From JAWLGJ01 sp041685145 (GTDB taxonomy: Bacteria; Pseudomonadota; Alphaproteobacteria; Rhodospirillales; Magnetospirillaceae): DNA of 64,000 nt. Below the pieces are notes generated by a model, which saw nothing but the letters and a program-made list of their open reading frames with translations, had not been told where the DNA came from and did no database searches. Within the stretch, counting starts at the first letter, position 1. Each line of letters opens with the position of its first letter. This document shows, one piece after another, positions 55,361 through 63,747 of this stretch. Location of the stretch: positions 11,779 through 75,778 of the forward strand of contig JAWLGJ010000008.1 in NCBI GenBank assembly GCA_041685145.1. Direction: 5' to 3'. Position numbers and translations under genes: made by a program.

Positions 55361-58358
55361 CCCGCCGCCGCGCGTTGGTTTTGCGTTTGCTGCCGGCGGC
55401 GGCCTTGCGCGGGCTCGCGGGCATCGGAAAGCCGCCGTTGCGGAGAATTTCCTCGAAGTCCGCGGCGGGTACGGGGCGGCTGAACAGGAAGCCTTGGATC
55501 TCGTCGCAGTTCAGCCGCCCCAACTGCTCCAACTGCTCGGCGGTCTCCACGCCCTCGGCGACCACCTTCAGGCTGAGGCTGTGGGCCATCGCGATGATGG
55601 CGCTGACGATTTCCTCGCCGGCCTCGCTGGTGCCAAGATCCTGGACGAAGCTGCGGTCGATCTTGAGGCGATCGAGAGGGAACCGCCGCAGATAGCTGAG
55701 GGAAGAGTAGCCGGTGCCGAAGTCGTCGATGGCGAGGGTCACACCGGCGTCGTGCAACCCTTCCAGACGCCGCACCGCCACGTCGGCGTTCTGCATCACC
55801 GCGCTTTCGGTAAGCTCCGCCTCCAGCAGGTGCGGCCCGACGCCGTAATCGGCAAGTATGCTGGTGACCATGTCCACCAGCTCGGCGCGGCGGAACTGGT
55901 TGGCGGAGAAGTTCACCCCCACCGGAACCACCGCCAGATCGGCGTCCTGCCAGGCGCGTATCTGGCGACAGGTCTCGCGCAGAACCCAGTTGCCGATGGT
56001 CTCGATCAGGCCGGTTTCCTCGGCGATGGGGATGAAGCGGCCGGGGGAAATCATCCCGTATTCCGGGTGCTGCCAGCGCACCAGCGCCTCGGCGCCCACC
56101 AGGCGCCCGTCGACGGCGCTGATCTTCGGTTGGTAGTGCAAGACGAGCTGGTCGTTGTTGGCCGCCTTGCGCAGGTCGGTTTCCAGGCGCAGGCGTTCGA
56201 CGCTGTCGGCGTGCATCTCGGGCGTGTAGAACTGATAGCTGTTCTCGCCGGTCGTCTTGCTGCGATTCATGGCCTTTTCGGCCTTGTTGATCAGGTCGTC
56301 GAGATCGACGCCGTCAAGCGGATAGACGCTGATTCCCACCCGCACCGTCACGAACAGCTCGTGGCCGCTCACCACGAAGGACGAAGCGAAGGCTTCAAGA
56401 ATGCGGTTGACGACCGGGGTGGCGTCGCGGCTGCGGTGCAGTTCGCCAAGAATACAGCAGAACGTGTCGCCGCGCAGGCGGGCGACGGTGTCGGGGGCAC
56501 GCACCGCCTCGACCAGGCGGTCGGAGATGGCGCGCAGCAGGGTGTCGCCGACATTGTGGCCCAAGGTTTCGTTGATGGTGCGGAAGCGGTCCAGACTGAC
56601 CATGACGGCGGCGACGAGGGTTCCGCTGCGTTGGGCGCGCTCCAGCGACTGGCTCAGGCGGTCGTGGAAAAGGTAGCGATTGGGAAGCCGCGTCACCGCA
56701 TCGTAGTAGGTGAGGTGTTTGATAGTCTCCTCGGCGCGCTTGTGGCGGCTGATGTCGCTGAATACCGCCACCAGCCGCACCGGCTCGCCGTTTTCGTCGC
56801 GCACGGCCTTGAGGGTAAGCCATTCGGGATAGATTTCGCCGTCCTTGCGGCGGTTCCACATTTCGCCCGCCCATTCGCCACGCGCCTGCACCTCGCTCCA
56901 CAGCGGGGCGTCCTCGCCGCCGCGGATGCCCGCCTTGAGCAGGGCCGAGTCCTCGCCGATGACTTCGGCGCGCTCGTAGCCGGAAATGCGGCAGAAGGCG
57001 CTGTTCACCCACAGCACAATGCCCTGGGCATCGGTGACCATCACGCCCTCGGAGGTGGCTTCCATCACCGTTTCGGCGATGTCGAGCCGCATGGCGGACT
57101 CCCGCTCGGACGACAGATCGTGCGCCAGGCACAGGAACAGGCGGCGGGCGCCGTTGCGGACCTCGTGAATCGACACCCGCATGGGAAAGACGCGGCCGTC
57201 GACGGCGCAGCCCTCGATGTCGAGGCTGGGAGTCCCGGGCAGATTGCGCAGCGCGGCGGCGTGGCGCTCCGGCGCCAGGCTGTCCAGGGGCTGGCCGATC
57301 GCCTCGTGCTGCGGCAGTCCGAAAAGCCGCTCCGCCGCTTGGTTGAAGGCATGGATCACGCCCCGGTCATCGGCGAGGATGATGGCATCATCCACCACCC
57401 CCAGGACGGTGCGCAGGCGCCGCTCGCTCTCGCGCAAGGCCGCCAGTGCGCGGCTGGCCTCGGTGATGTCCCGGGCCTCGACCAGGGTTGCGACACGATC
57501 ATCGTGGATGATCGGCATTTCCTGGATCTCGGCCTCGAACGTGGTGCCGTCGACGCGGCGAAGCATGGCCGGCTTCTGGGGCGTAGGGTCGCGGTGCAGC
57601 TCCGCCCAGGCGCGGCCGACGACCTCTTCGGCGTCCTGGGCGCCGAGGAGCAGCGCCCCGGCCGGGTTGACATAGGCGATCTGGTCGCCGACCACGACGG
57701 CGACCAGTTGGGGAACCGTCTCCACCATCTGGCGGAATTGGCGTTCGCGGGTGGCGAGTTGGCGGCGGCTGTGGCTGACCGCGCCGATATCGAGGGCGGT
57801 CAGCACCAGCCCCTTCCCGGCATCCTCGCGGCGCAGGTCGACGAGGAAAGGCGCCGACACCCCGTCCGCGGTACGCAGACGCACCTCCAGCGTCGCCGCT
57901 CCCTTCTGGAGGGCGGCCTGCAGGGCGTTGCGCAGCGCCGGCGCCTCGGCATCGGCGGCGCTCTCGACCAGCGAGCGGCCCCGCCATGTGCCGTCGAGGG
58001 CCAGGCGAGCGGCGGCCTCGGTGTTCCAGCTTTGCAGGCGCCCGCCGGCGTCGGTGCGCAGGATCAGTCCCGGCACCCCGTCGGCGGATTGCCGGGCGAT
58101 CGGGGGAACGGCGCGGCCTTCGCGGCCGGCGGCGCGCACGCCAAAATAGACGACCGCCGTGGAGAGCCCCACAAGCCCCCACACCAGGACCATGTTGACG
58201 TTTTCGAGGGCAGACGCGCCGGCGCGGTGTCCCCACCACTCGTCGACGACCAGAATCCACAGCAGCACCAAGAGCAAATAGCCAGCGGTAACCGCCACGG
58301 CCGGCGACAATATGTGCCGTTCGCCGGCGCCCTGCCGATTTTCTTCCGACATGTTCAT
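55341..58358 (-). CDS. Membrane PAS-GGDEF-EAL protein, probable c-di-GMP phosphodiesterase
   Basis: This 1005-residue protein has two N-terminal membrane helices (about 17-37 and 52-72), at least four PAS-like domains (about 85-540, the last pair with clear WVNSAFCRISGYERAEVIGE and DISRHKRAEE ends), a GGDEF domain (about 550-715) and an EAL domain (about 730-980). The GGDEF motif is altered to LRGDTFCC, so cyclase activity is unlikely. The EAL domain is intact: E757 in AEALVRW, NFSANQFR, ELTESAVM, IDDFGTGYSSLSYL and AEGVETAEQLEQL. It should degrade c-di-GMP under control of signals sensed by the PAS array. It has its own promoter. Confidence 0.92.
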   Translation of the reverse strand: MNMSEENRQGAGERHILSPAVAVTAGYLLLVLLWILVVDEWWGHRAGASALENVNMVLVWGLVGLSTAVVYFGVRAAGREGRAVPPIARQSADGVPGLILRTDAGGRLQSWNTEAAARLALDGTWRGRSLVESAADAEAPALRNALQAALQKGAATLEVRLRTADGVSAPFLVDLRREDAGKGLVLTALDIGAVSHSRRQLATRERQFRQMVETVPQLVAVVVGDQIAYVNPAGALLLGAQDAEEVVGRAWAELHRDPTPQKPAMLRRVDGTTFEAEIQEMPIIHDDRVATLVEARDITEASRALAALRESERRLRTVLGVVDDAIILADDRGVIHAFNQAAERLFGLPQHEAIGQPLDSLAPERHAAALRNLPGTPSLDIEGCAVDGRVFPMRVSIHEVRNGARRLFLCLAHDLSSERESAMRLDIAETVMEATSEGVMVTDAQGIVLWVNSAFCRISGYERAEVIGEDSALLKAGIRGGEDAPLWSEVQARGEWAGEMWNRRKDGEIYPEWLTLKAVRDENGEPVRLVAVFSDISRHKRAEETIKHLTYYDAVTRLPNRYLFHDRLSQSLERAQRSGTLVAAVMVSLDRFRTINETLGHNVGDTLLRAISDRLVEAVRAPDTVARLRGDTFCCILGELHRSRDATPVVNRILEAFASSFVVSGHELFVTVRVGISVYPLDGVDLDDLINKAEKAMNRSKTTGENSYQFYTPEMHADSVERLRLETDLRKAANNDQLVLHYQPKISAVDGRLVGAEALVRWQHPEYGMISPGRFIPIAEETGLIETIGNWVLRETCRQIRAWQDADLAVVPVGVNFSANQFRRAELVDMVTSILADYGVGPHLLEAELTESAVMQNADVAVRRLEGLHDAGVTLAIDDFGTGYSSLSYLRRFPLDRLKIDRSFVQDLGTSEAGEEIVSAIIAMAHSLSLKVVAEGVETAEQLEQLGRLNCDEIQGFLFSRPVPAADFEEILRNGGFPMPASPRKAAAGSKRKTNARRRASASQG

Positions 58359-58404
58359 GCGATGCTGCGGGACAGCCTCCCCCCGTGATCACCGGCCCCA
58401 GGCC

Positions 58405-58433
58405 ACAATATCGAGAGGGATTGAACATCACAA
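58405..58433 (-). promoter_or_regulatory. Sigma-70 promoter of the GGDEF-EAL gene
   Basis: Minus-strand TTGTGA (58433-58428), 17-base spacer, TATTGT (58410-58405). Transcript start near 58398, about 40 bases before ATG 58358. Confidence 0.55.
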
Positions 58434-58540
58434 GCTGCATCCACCCCTGCGGCGCCGGGGGCGGCGATTTGGGAATGGTCATGGCGTCGGCGGCGTTGAT
58501 CTGATTTGATCGTCGTGTCTGGGCAGCGGAGCATCGGCCG

Positions 58541-59293
58541 ATGATCGCCGTTTTCACCGATTTCGGTCACAGCGGGCCGTATATGGGGCAAATGCGCGCG
58601 GTGCTGCATCGTGAAGCACCGGGAGTCGCCGTTGTCGACCTGATGGCCGACGCGCCGGCCTTCCGGGTCCGCGCCGCCGCCTACATTCTGGCGTCGCTGG
58701 CGCCACAGTTCGCCGCCGGTGACGTCCTGCTGTGCGTCGTCGACCCCGGGGTGGGCGGCACCCGCGAGGCGGTCGCGGTGCGGGTCGACGAGCTGTGGCT
58801 GGTGGGGCCGGACAACGGCCTGTTCGAAGCACTGCTGCGCCGCGCCCGCGCCATCGACGGCTACCGCATCGCGTGGCGGCCGCCTCACCTGTCCGACGGC
58901 TTTCACGGCCGCGACCTTTTCGCGCCGGTGGCGGCGCGGCTGGCGCGCGGTGACAGCCCGGCGGGGGCGGGCCTGGTGCCGCACGGGGTCACGCGCCACG
59001 GCCGCTGGCCCGACGACCTGGCGGAGGTGGTCTATGTCGACCGCTATGGCAACCTCGTGACCGGCCTCCGTGCCGCCGGGGTGGCGCGGGACGCAATCCT
59101 GAAGGTGGCGGGCCGCCGGCTGGAATACGCCCGCACGTTTTGCGAGGTCGCCACGGGTGCCGCTTTCTGGTACGAGAATGCCAACGGTCTGGTCGAGGTC
59201 GCGGCCAACGCCGCCAGTGCCGCGGCACTGTTCGAGGCCGGGGTCGGAACGCCCGTGGAGGTTGAAACTCCAACGGCAGGGGCGGGTGCCTAG
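58541..59293 (+). CDS. SAM hydrolase-family protein (S-adenosyl-L-methionine hydroxide adenosyltransferase)
   Basis: This 250-residue protein belongs to the DUF62/SAM hydroxide adenosyltransferase family, which splits S-adenosylmethionine to adenosine and methionine with water. Typical motifs are FTDFGHSGPYMGQMRAVL at the start, the VVDPGVGGTR loop, GPDNGLFEALL in the first domain, and VVYVDRYGNLVTG in the second. The Asp and His of FTDFG-H and the DGFHGRDLF segment fit the family active site. Related enzymes fluorinate or chlorinate SAM, but the extra loop of fluorinases is not apparent. Physiological role is unknown. The metallo-hydrolase gene follows after 43 bases. Confidence 0.88.
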   Translation: MIAVFTDFGHSGPYMGQMRAVLHREAPGVAVVDLMADAPAFRVRAAAYILASLAPQFAAGDVLLCVVDPGVGGTREAVAVRVDELWLVGPDNGLFEALLRRARAIDGYRIAWRPPHLSDGFHGRDLFAPVAARLARGDSPAGAGLVPHGVTRHGRWPDDLAEVVYVDRYGNLVTGLRAAGVARDAILKVAGRRLEYARTFCEVATGAAFWYENANGLVEVAANAASAAALFEAGVGTPVEVETPTAGAGA

Positions 59294-59336
59294 CCGTCGG
59301 GGGCGATACGGTCAACGTCGGGGGAATACAACGCCG

Positions 59337-60161
59337 ATGTCCATGCGCATCAAGTTCTGGGGGGTGCGGGGAAGCATCGCCTGCCCGTCACCGAACCACG
59401 TCGTCTATGGCGGCAACACCAGTTGTGTCGAGATTTTGGCCGGCCAGCGGTCGATCATCATCGACGCCGGAACCGGCATCCGGCCGCTTGGCCACGACTT
59501 CGTGCGCCGCCCGGAACGCGAGGGCCTGATCCTGCTGTCGCACACGCATTGGGACCACATCAACGGCTTTCCGTTTTTCGCGCCCGCCTTCGACGCGGCT
59601 TTCTCCTTTCACGTCATGGCCGGCCACCTGACGGACCTGGGCGGCATCGAGGCCGTGCTCGCGACACAGATGACCAACCCGATGTTCCCGGTGCCGATGG
59701 GCGCCATGCGCGCGCGGATGACATTCGAGGATTTCCGGGCCGGCGACACCCTCGACGTCCTGCCGGATGTGAGCCTGCGCACGGCGCCGTTGCGCCACCC
59801 CAACGGCGCCACCGGCTACCGAATCGAGCATCAGGGCGTCGTCGCCTGCTATGTCAGCGACACCGAGCATGTGCCCGGCGAGCCGGACGAAACCATCTTG
59901 GGGCTGATCGAGGGGGCGGATCTGGTCATCTATGACTCGACCTACACCGACGATGAGTTCCCCGCCAAGGTCGGATGGGGGCATTCGACATGGCAGGAGG
60001 GGGTGCGGCTGTGTCGTGCCGCCGGCGTTCGCCGCCTGGCCATCTTCCACCACGATCCCGACCACGACGACGCCTTCATGGAGCATCTGGAGGACGAGGC
60101 ACGGCGAAACTGGGAGGGCGCGCTGGTGGCGCGCGACAACATGGAGGTGACGCTGGGCTGA
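59337..60161 (+). CDS. Metallo-beta-lactamase-fold hydrolase (phosphodiesterase-like)
   Basis: This 274-residue MBL-fold enzyme has the metal-binding HxHxDH motif in LLSHTHWDHINGFPFF, an early KFWGVRGSIACPSPNHVVYGGNTSCVE region, a further histidine in APLRHPNGATGY, and the aspartate and histidine in CYVSDTEHVPGEP and RLAIFHHDPDHDD. The opening and overall layout resemble PhnP/cyclic-phosphate phosphodiesterase relatives. The substrate is not known. ATG 59337 is preceded by GGGGGAA; ATG 59343 is a close alternative. It lies 43 bases after the SAM hydrolase and converges on the response regulator. Confidence 0.85.
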   Translation: MSMRIKFWGVRGSIACPSPNHVVYGGNTSCVEILAGQRSIIIDAGTGIRPLGHDFVRRPEREGLILLSHTHWDHINGFPFFAPAFDAAFSFHVMAGHLTDLGGIEAVLATQMTNPMFPVPMGAMRARMTFEDFRAGDTLDVLPDVSLRTAPLRHPNGATGYRIEHQGVVACYVSDTEHVPGEPDETILGLIEGADLVIYDSTYTDDEFPAKVGWGHSTWQEGVRLCRAAGVRRLAIFHHDPDHDDAFMEHLEDEARRNWEGALVARDNMEVTLG

Positions 60162-60166
60162 GGCGA

Positions 60167-60535
60167 TCAGGCCCCGGCGGATTGCAGCGCCTGTTCCAGA
60201 ACCTCGCGCATCCGCTCCGAGGTGTAGGGCTTGAGCAGCAATTGGCAGCCGTGGTCGGCGGCGAGGCGGGCCACCTCGGGGTCGGTGTCGCCGGTGTGGA
60301 TGACGGCGGCGAAATCCTGTCCCACCGCCTTGCGCAGCGCCCCCACCGCCTCGATGCCGGACAGGCCGTCCCCAAGGCGGAAATCGACGATCGCGATATC
60401 GGGGGCGCGATCCAGCCGCGCGAGCTTTTCTTCCGCTTCGCTAAGGCTGAGTCCGGTCACGGCCTGCGCGCCCCAGCTTTCCAGAAGCATCTGCAGGCCG
60501 GCCGCTTGCATGGCGTCGTCCTCGACGACCAGCAC
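60167..60535 (-). CDS. Single-domain response regulator (probable AUU start at 60565)
   Basis: This CheY-like receiver has the acidic pocket in VVEDDAMQAAG, the phosphoacceptor in AIVDFRLGDGLSGIEAV, T in VIHTGDTD and K in LLLKPYTS. It lacks an output domain. The first standard start codon is GTG 60535, which would leave only MLV before the acidic pocket and has no ribosome-binding site. Ten codons upstream in the same frame an ATT (60565-60563) follows AGGGGAG at 7-base spacing and yields the normal receiver opening PADPVRGVLVLVVEDD. AUU is a rare but real initiation codon. No kinase is adjacent. Confidence 0.8.
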   Translation of the reverse strand: MLVVEDDAMQAAGLQMLLESWGAQAVTGLSLSEAEEKLARLDRAPDIAIVDFRLGDGLSGIEAVGALRKAVGQDFAAVIHTGDTDPEVARLAADHGCQLLLKPYTSERMREVLEQALQSAGA

Positions 60536-60692
60536 CAGGACACCGCGTACAGGGTCTGCCGGAATGACGTCTCTCCCCTAGAACGGTCGGAGTAATACGG
60601 ACTTCGTAGCCCGCCACGCCCGGAGGGGCAAGCGGCGTTTGTTGCCCTATACCAACTTGCGCCGGCGGCGGGGCTGGGATACAGCGAAGGGC

Positions 60693-61118
60693 ATGATATC
60701 CGTTCCCGCCCGCCTGCGTGCCGCGGCCGTTGCCGTCCTGATGATGCTGTTGCCGCCATTGTCCCCGTCGAGCGGGGCGGCGGACGGCGCCGCGGCCGGC
60801 CAGAGCTATTTCGAAATGCCGCGCATGGTCGTGATGGTGCGGGACAACGTCGACTCCGATGTCTATGACGTCTTTCACCGGCTGGTCGAGGTGCAGGTGG
60901 TCTTCGTCGTCAACGGCAACCTGCCGCTGATGGCCGCCGACCGTCGGCCGGAACTGAAGCGGGCGATGGAAGCGGCGGTCCAGGAAACCACCTTCCGGCG
61001 GCTGCGAGAGGAGAACGGGGCGGTGCTGATCAAGGAGAAGATGCTCGCCGCCGGCCGCGAGGTGCTGGGCGCCGATGCGGTGGACGAGGTTCTCGTCCTC
61101 CACCTCAACTACAGATAG
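60693..61118 (+). CDS. Exported FliL-like protein of unknown function
   Basis: This 141-residue protein has a signal peptide (residues 1-30, AAAVAVLMMLLPPLSPSSGAA) and a compact domain with beta strands EVQVVFVVNGN followed by ELKRAMEAAVQETTFRRLREENG and a closing strand DEVLVLHLNY. The layout resembles the periplasmic domain of flagellar FliL, although the typical membrane anchor and C-terminal phenylalanine-rich end are weak. It stands apart from other flagellar genes. ATG 60693 follows GAAGG. The FliL link is tentative. It converges on the universal stress gene, 5 bases away. Confidence 0.6.
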   Translation: MISVPARLRAAAVAVLMMLLPPLSPSSGAADGAAAGQSYFEMPRMVVMVRDNVDSDVYDVFHRLVEVQVVFVVNGNLPLMAADRRPELKRAMEAAVQETTFRRLREENGAVLIKEKMLAAGREVLGADAVDEVLVLHLNYR

Positions 61119-61123
61119 CGCCT

Positions 61124-61945
61124 TCAGTGTGACATCAGCACCGGCAGCCGGGCGCGCGTTAGCATCTCGTAAGTGGCGCCGCCCAGGACCAGTTCGCGCA
61201 GGCGCGAATGCCCGTAGCCACCCATGACCACCATGTCGTAGCTGCCCGCCTTGGCCTCCTCCATGAAGATGTCGCCAAGGCGCCCCCTGCGCTCCACCCA
61301 GCGGGTGTCGGCCTCGACGCCGTGATGGCGCAGCCAGGCCTGGGCGAGGGGAAGCGTGTTGTCCTCCGCGCCCTCCTTCACCCCCAGCAGGCGCACCTGA
61401 TCGGCGGCGAGCAGGAACGGCAGGGCGTCGCGGATGGCGCGGCTGGCCTCGCGAGTCTCCTTCCAGGCGAGCAGGATGCGCTGACCGACGTCGACGACAT
61501 CGAAGCCACGCGGCACCACCAGGGTGGGGCAGGGGGCGGCGAACGGCAGGCGGTCGGGCAGGTGGTCATAAACCACCTCCTCCAGACTGCGCGGGCTCGA
61601 CTGGCTCACCACGGCCAGATCGGCATAGATGGCGTGGCGGGCCAGCAGGGACAGGTGGTCGCCGTTGGCGGTGATCCATTCGTAGGTGACGTTCTGCTCC
61701 TGGCACCACCGCCGAAACTCGGCCTCGACGGCTTTAGCCTTGTCGCGCGCGATCTCCTCGGCTTCCCGCAGAAACCGCAGCGAGGCGCCGCGCCCTTCCA
61801 CCGCCACCGGCATCCCCACCGGCGTCGTGACGTAGAGCGCGATCACACGGGCGTCCAGCCGCCGCGCCAAGCCATAGGCGACCCGCAGACGCCCCATGTG
61901 GTCGGCGTCGCTGGCAAGGTGGACGAGGATGGTCTGGACGCTCAT
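61124..61945 (-). CDS. Tandem universal stress protein (UspA family)
   Basis: This 273-residue cytosolic protein is two Usp domains in a row (about 1-140 and 150-273). The first lacks the ATP-binding end motif; the second ends in MVVMGGYGHSRLRELVLGGATYEML, matching G-2x-G-9x-G(S/T) for nucleotide binding. Such proteins aid survival under starvation, oxidative or envelope stress, with no single biochemical role. ATG 61945 gives the domain start SVQTILVHLASD; the open frame upstream to 62230 is antisense-like noise over thiY. No promoter was identified. Confidence 0.9.
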   Translation of the reverse strand: MSVQTILVHLASDADHMGRLRVAYGLARRLDARVIALYVTTPVGMPVAVEGRGASLRFLREAEEIARDKAKAVEAEFRRWCQEQNVTYEWITANGDHLSLLARHAIYADLAVVSQSSPRSLEEVVYDHLPDRLPFAAPCPTLVVPRGFDVVDVGQRILLAWKETREASRAIRDALPFLLAADQVRLLGVKEGAEDNTLPLAQAWLRHHGVEADTRWVERRGRLGDIFMEEAKAGSYDMVVMGGYGHSRLRELVLGGATYEMLTRARLPVLMSH

Positions 61946-62028
61946 TTCGGCTCCGTCCAAAGATGGCGCGCCGGCGAAGGCTAGCGCCGGCGAGGGGCGC
62001 GCGCAAGGCCGCGACGCCGCCATCGCCG

Positions 62029-62975
62029 TCAGGGCAACTCCACCGCGAATTCGGCCACCGGGGGCTGGTGCCGGACCAGGCCCTGCGCGCCGGCAAAGGC
62101 GGCGAAGCGTTCGTACCGCCGGCGATCCAAGGCGGCGGGTCGCAGCGCTAGGCGCGGAATCGTGTCGCGCCAGGCGCGCCGATTCAGCGCGTCGTCGAGA
62201 TCGGGGTGCTGCTCCACGAACACCTCCCATGCCGCCTGGGGGTGGTTGAGAATGTGGATGGTGGCGCGTTCGACGGCGGCCACGAAGCGGCGCAGGCGGG
62301 GATCCTCCAGGCGGTCGCGGTGGGCGACGAGAATCAATTCGTCATAGGCGGGAACGCCGTGCTCCTCGGGATAGAAGGCGCGCCCCGGACGCCCCACCAG
62401 GTCCATCTGGTTCAGCTCGAAGTTCCGGAAGGCCCCAATCACCGCATCGANNNNNNNNNNCCTGGCCGGCGATCAGCGAGGGCGACAACGAGAAATTGAC
62501 GTTGACCAGCGTGATGTCGTCCAGGCGCAACCCCGCACCCTCCAGCATCGCCTTGAGCAACACCTCCTCGAAGCCGCCCACGGAGTAGCCCACCTTGCGC
62601 CCCTTCAGGTCGGCAAGGCTTTTCACCGGCGAATCGTCCAGCACCACCAGGGCGTTGAGCGGCGTCGCCACCAGGGTGCCGACGCGCACCAGCGGCAGGC
62701 CCTCGGCCGCCTGCAAATGCAGTTGCGGTTGGTACGACACCGCAATATCCGCCTTGCCCGCCGCGACCAGCTTGGGGGGGTCGTTGGGGTCGGCCGGGGG
62801 AATCAGTTCCACCGCCAGCCCCTCGTCGGCGAAATATCCCTCGGCCTGCGCGACCACCAGCGCCGCGTGGTCGGGATTGACGAACCAGTCGAGCATCACC
62901 GTCAAGGGCTCGGCGGCCCGCGCCGGCAGGGCGGCAAGGGCGGCGACGAGCAGGGCGGCGGCCAGTCTGCGCATG
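62029..62975 (-). CDS. thiY: ThiY-like ABC substrate-binding protein, interrupted by an assembly gap
   Basis: This periplasmic protein of the NMT1/ThiY type binds a thiamin pyrimidine precursor (formyl-aminopyrimidine in characterised ThiY). It has a signal peptide (ending ALPARAAEP), the opening TVMLDWFVNPDHAALVVAQAEGYF, PPKLVAAGKADIAVSYQPQ and KGRKVGYSVGGFEEVLLKAML, then the 10-N gap and DAVIGAFRNFELNQMDL to the stop at 62029. The parts before and after the gap are in different phase with 10 N, so the gap length is only a placeholder. About 312 residues are visible, near full length. Substrate is inferred from the family and the ThiX/ThiZ-like neighbours. Confidence 0.85.
62451..62460. other. 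Assembly gap of 10 N inside thiY
   Basis: Ten N between bases that both encode ThiY. The frames differ by one base across it, so the true gap is not a multiple that keeps 10 bases. Confidence 0.95.
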
Positions 62976-62994
62976 GATGGGTGTCCTTTCCTGT

Positions 62995-63744
62995 CTAGTC
63001 CTCGGCGGGGGCGGTCTCGCGCTGCCAGGGCACCAGGCGGCGCAGCAGCGCGTCCACGGCCGCATAAAGGCCGACGGCGAAAACCGCCAGGGTCAGCAGC
63101 GCCGCGAACATAAGCGGCACCTGCATTCGGGCGTTTGCGTGCAGCATCAGAAAGCCAAGGCCGGCGCTGGCGCCCACCCATTCGCCGACAATGGCGCCTA
63201 TGGGAGCCACCGCCGTCGCCACCCGCAGGCCGGAGGCCAGCGACGGCAGCGCCGCCGGCAGGCGGATGCGAAACAGCACGGCGCGCCGCGTGGCGTCCAT
63301 GCTGCGGGCGAGGTCGAGCCAGCCGGGCTCCGTGCGCCGCAGGCCGTCGAAAAAGGCGGCCGTGACCGGGAAGAAAATGATCAGGGTGGCCATGACGATC
63401 TTCGAGCCGACGCCGTAGCCGAACCACAGCACCAGCAGCGGCGCGATGGCGAAGACGGGGATCGCCTGGCTCATGACCAGCACCGGCATCAGCCAGCGCC
63501 GCGCCGGGCGGAAGGACGCCATCCCGAGCGCCGCGGCGACGCCCAGAACGGTGCCCGTGGCCAACCCCGCCAGAATCTCGGCGGCGGTGACGACGGCATG
63601 GCGCAGGATGAGGTCGCGACGCTCCACCCAGACGGTCAGCACTTCGACGGGGCCGGGAAGGATGTAGCTGAGCCCGCCCGCTGCCTGCGCGCCCACTTCC
63701 CACACCAGCAGCAGGCCAGGAATTACGATGAACGCGCGCCACAT
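62995..63744 (-). CDS. thiX: ThiX-like ABC transporter permease
   Basis: This 249-residue inner-membrane permease of the SsuC/TauC/ThiX group has about six hydrophobic segments and the cytoplasmic EAA-type loop SMDATRRAVLFRIRLPAALPSLASGLRVA that contacts the ATPase. Near the end, GEWVGASAGLGFLMLHANARMQVPLMFAAL is typical. It starts 3 bases after the thiZ stop and ends 19 bases before thiY, so all three are one operon. Confidence 0.9.
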   Translation of the reverse strand: MWRAFIVIPGLLLVWEVGAQAAGGLSYILPGPVEVLTVWVERRDLILRHAVVTAAEILAGLATGTVLGVAAALGMASFRPARRWLMPVLVMSQAIPVFAIAPLLVLWFGYGVGSKIVMATLIIFFPVTAAFFDGLRRTEPGWLDLARSMDATRRAVLFRIRLPAALPSLASGLRVATAVAPIGAIVGEWVGASAGLGFLMLHANARMQVPLMFAALLTLAVFAVGLYAAVDALLRRLVPWQRETAPAED

Positions 63745-63747
63745 TCC

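Noticed and set aside
55494..58388. A 964-codon open frame opposite the GGDEF-EAL gene
   Set aside because: Low-complexity antisense translation; the minus strand carries intact PAS and EAL motifs.
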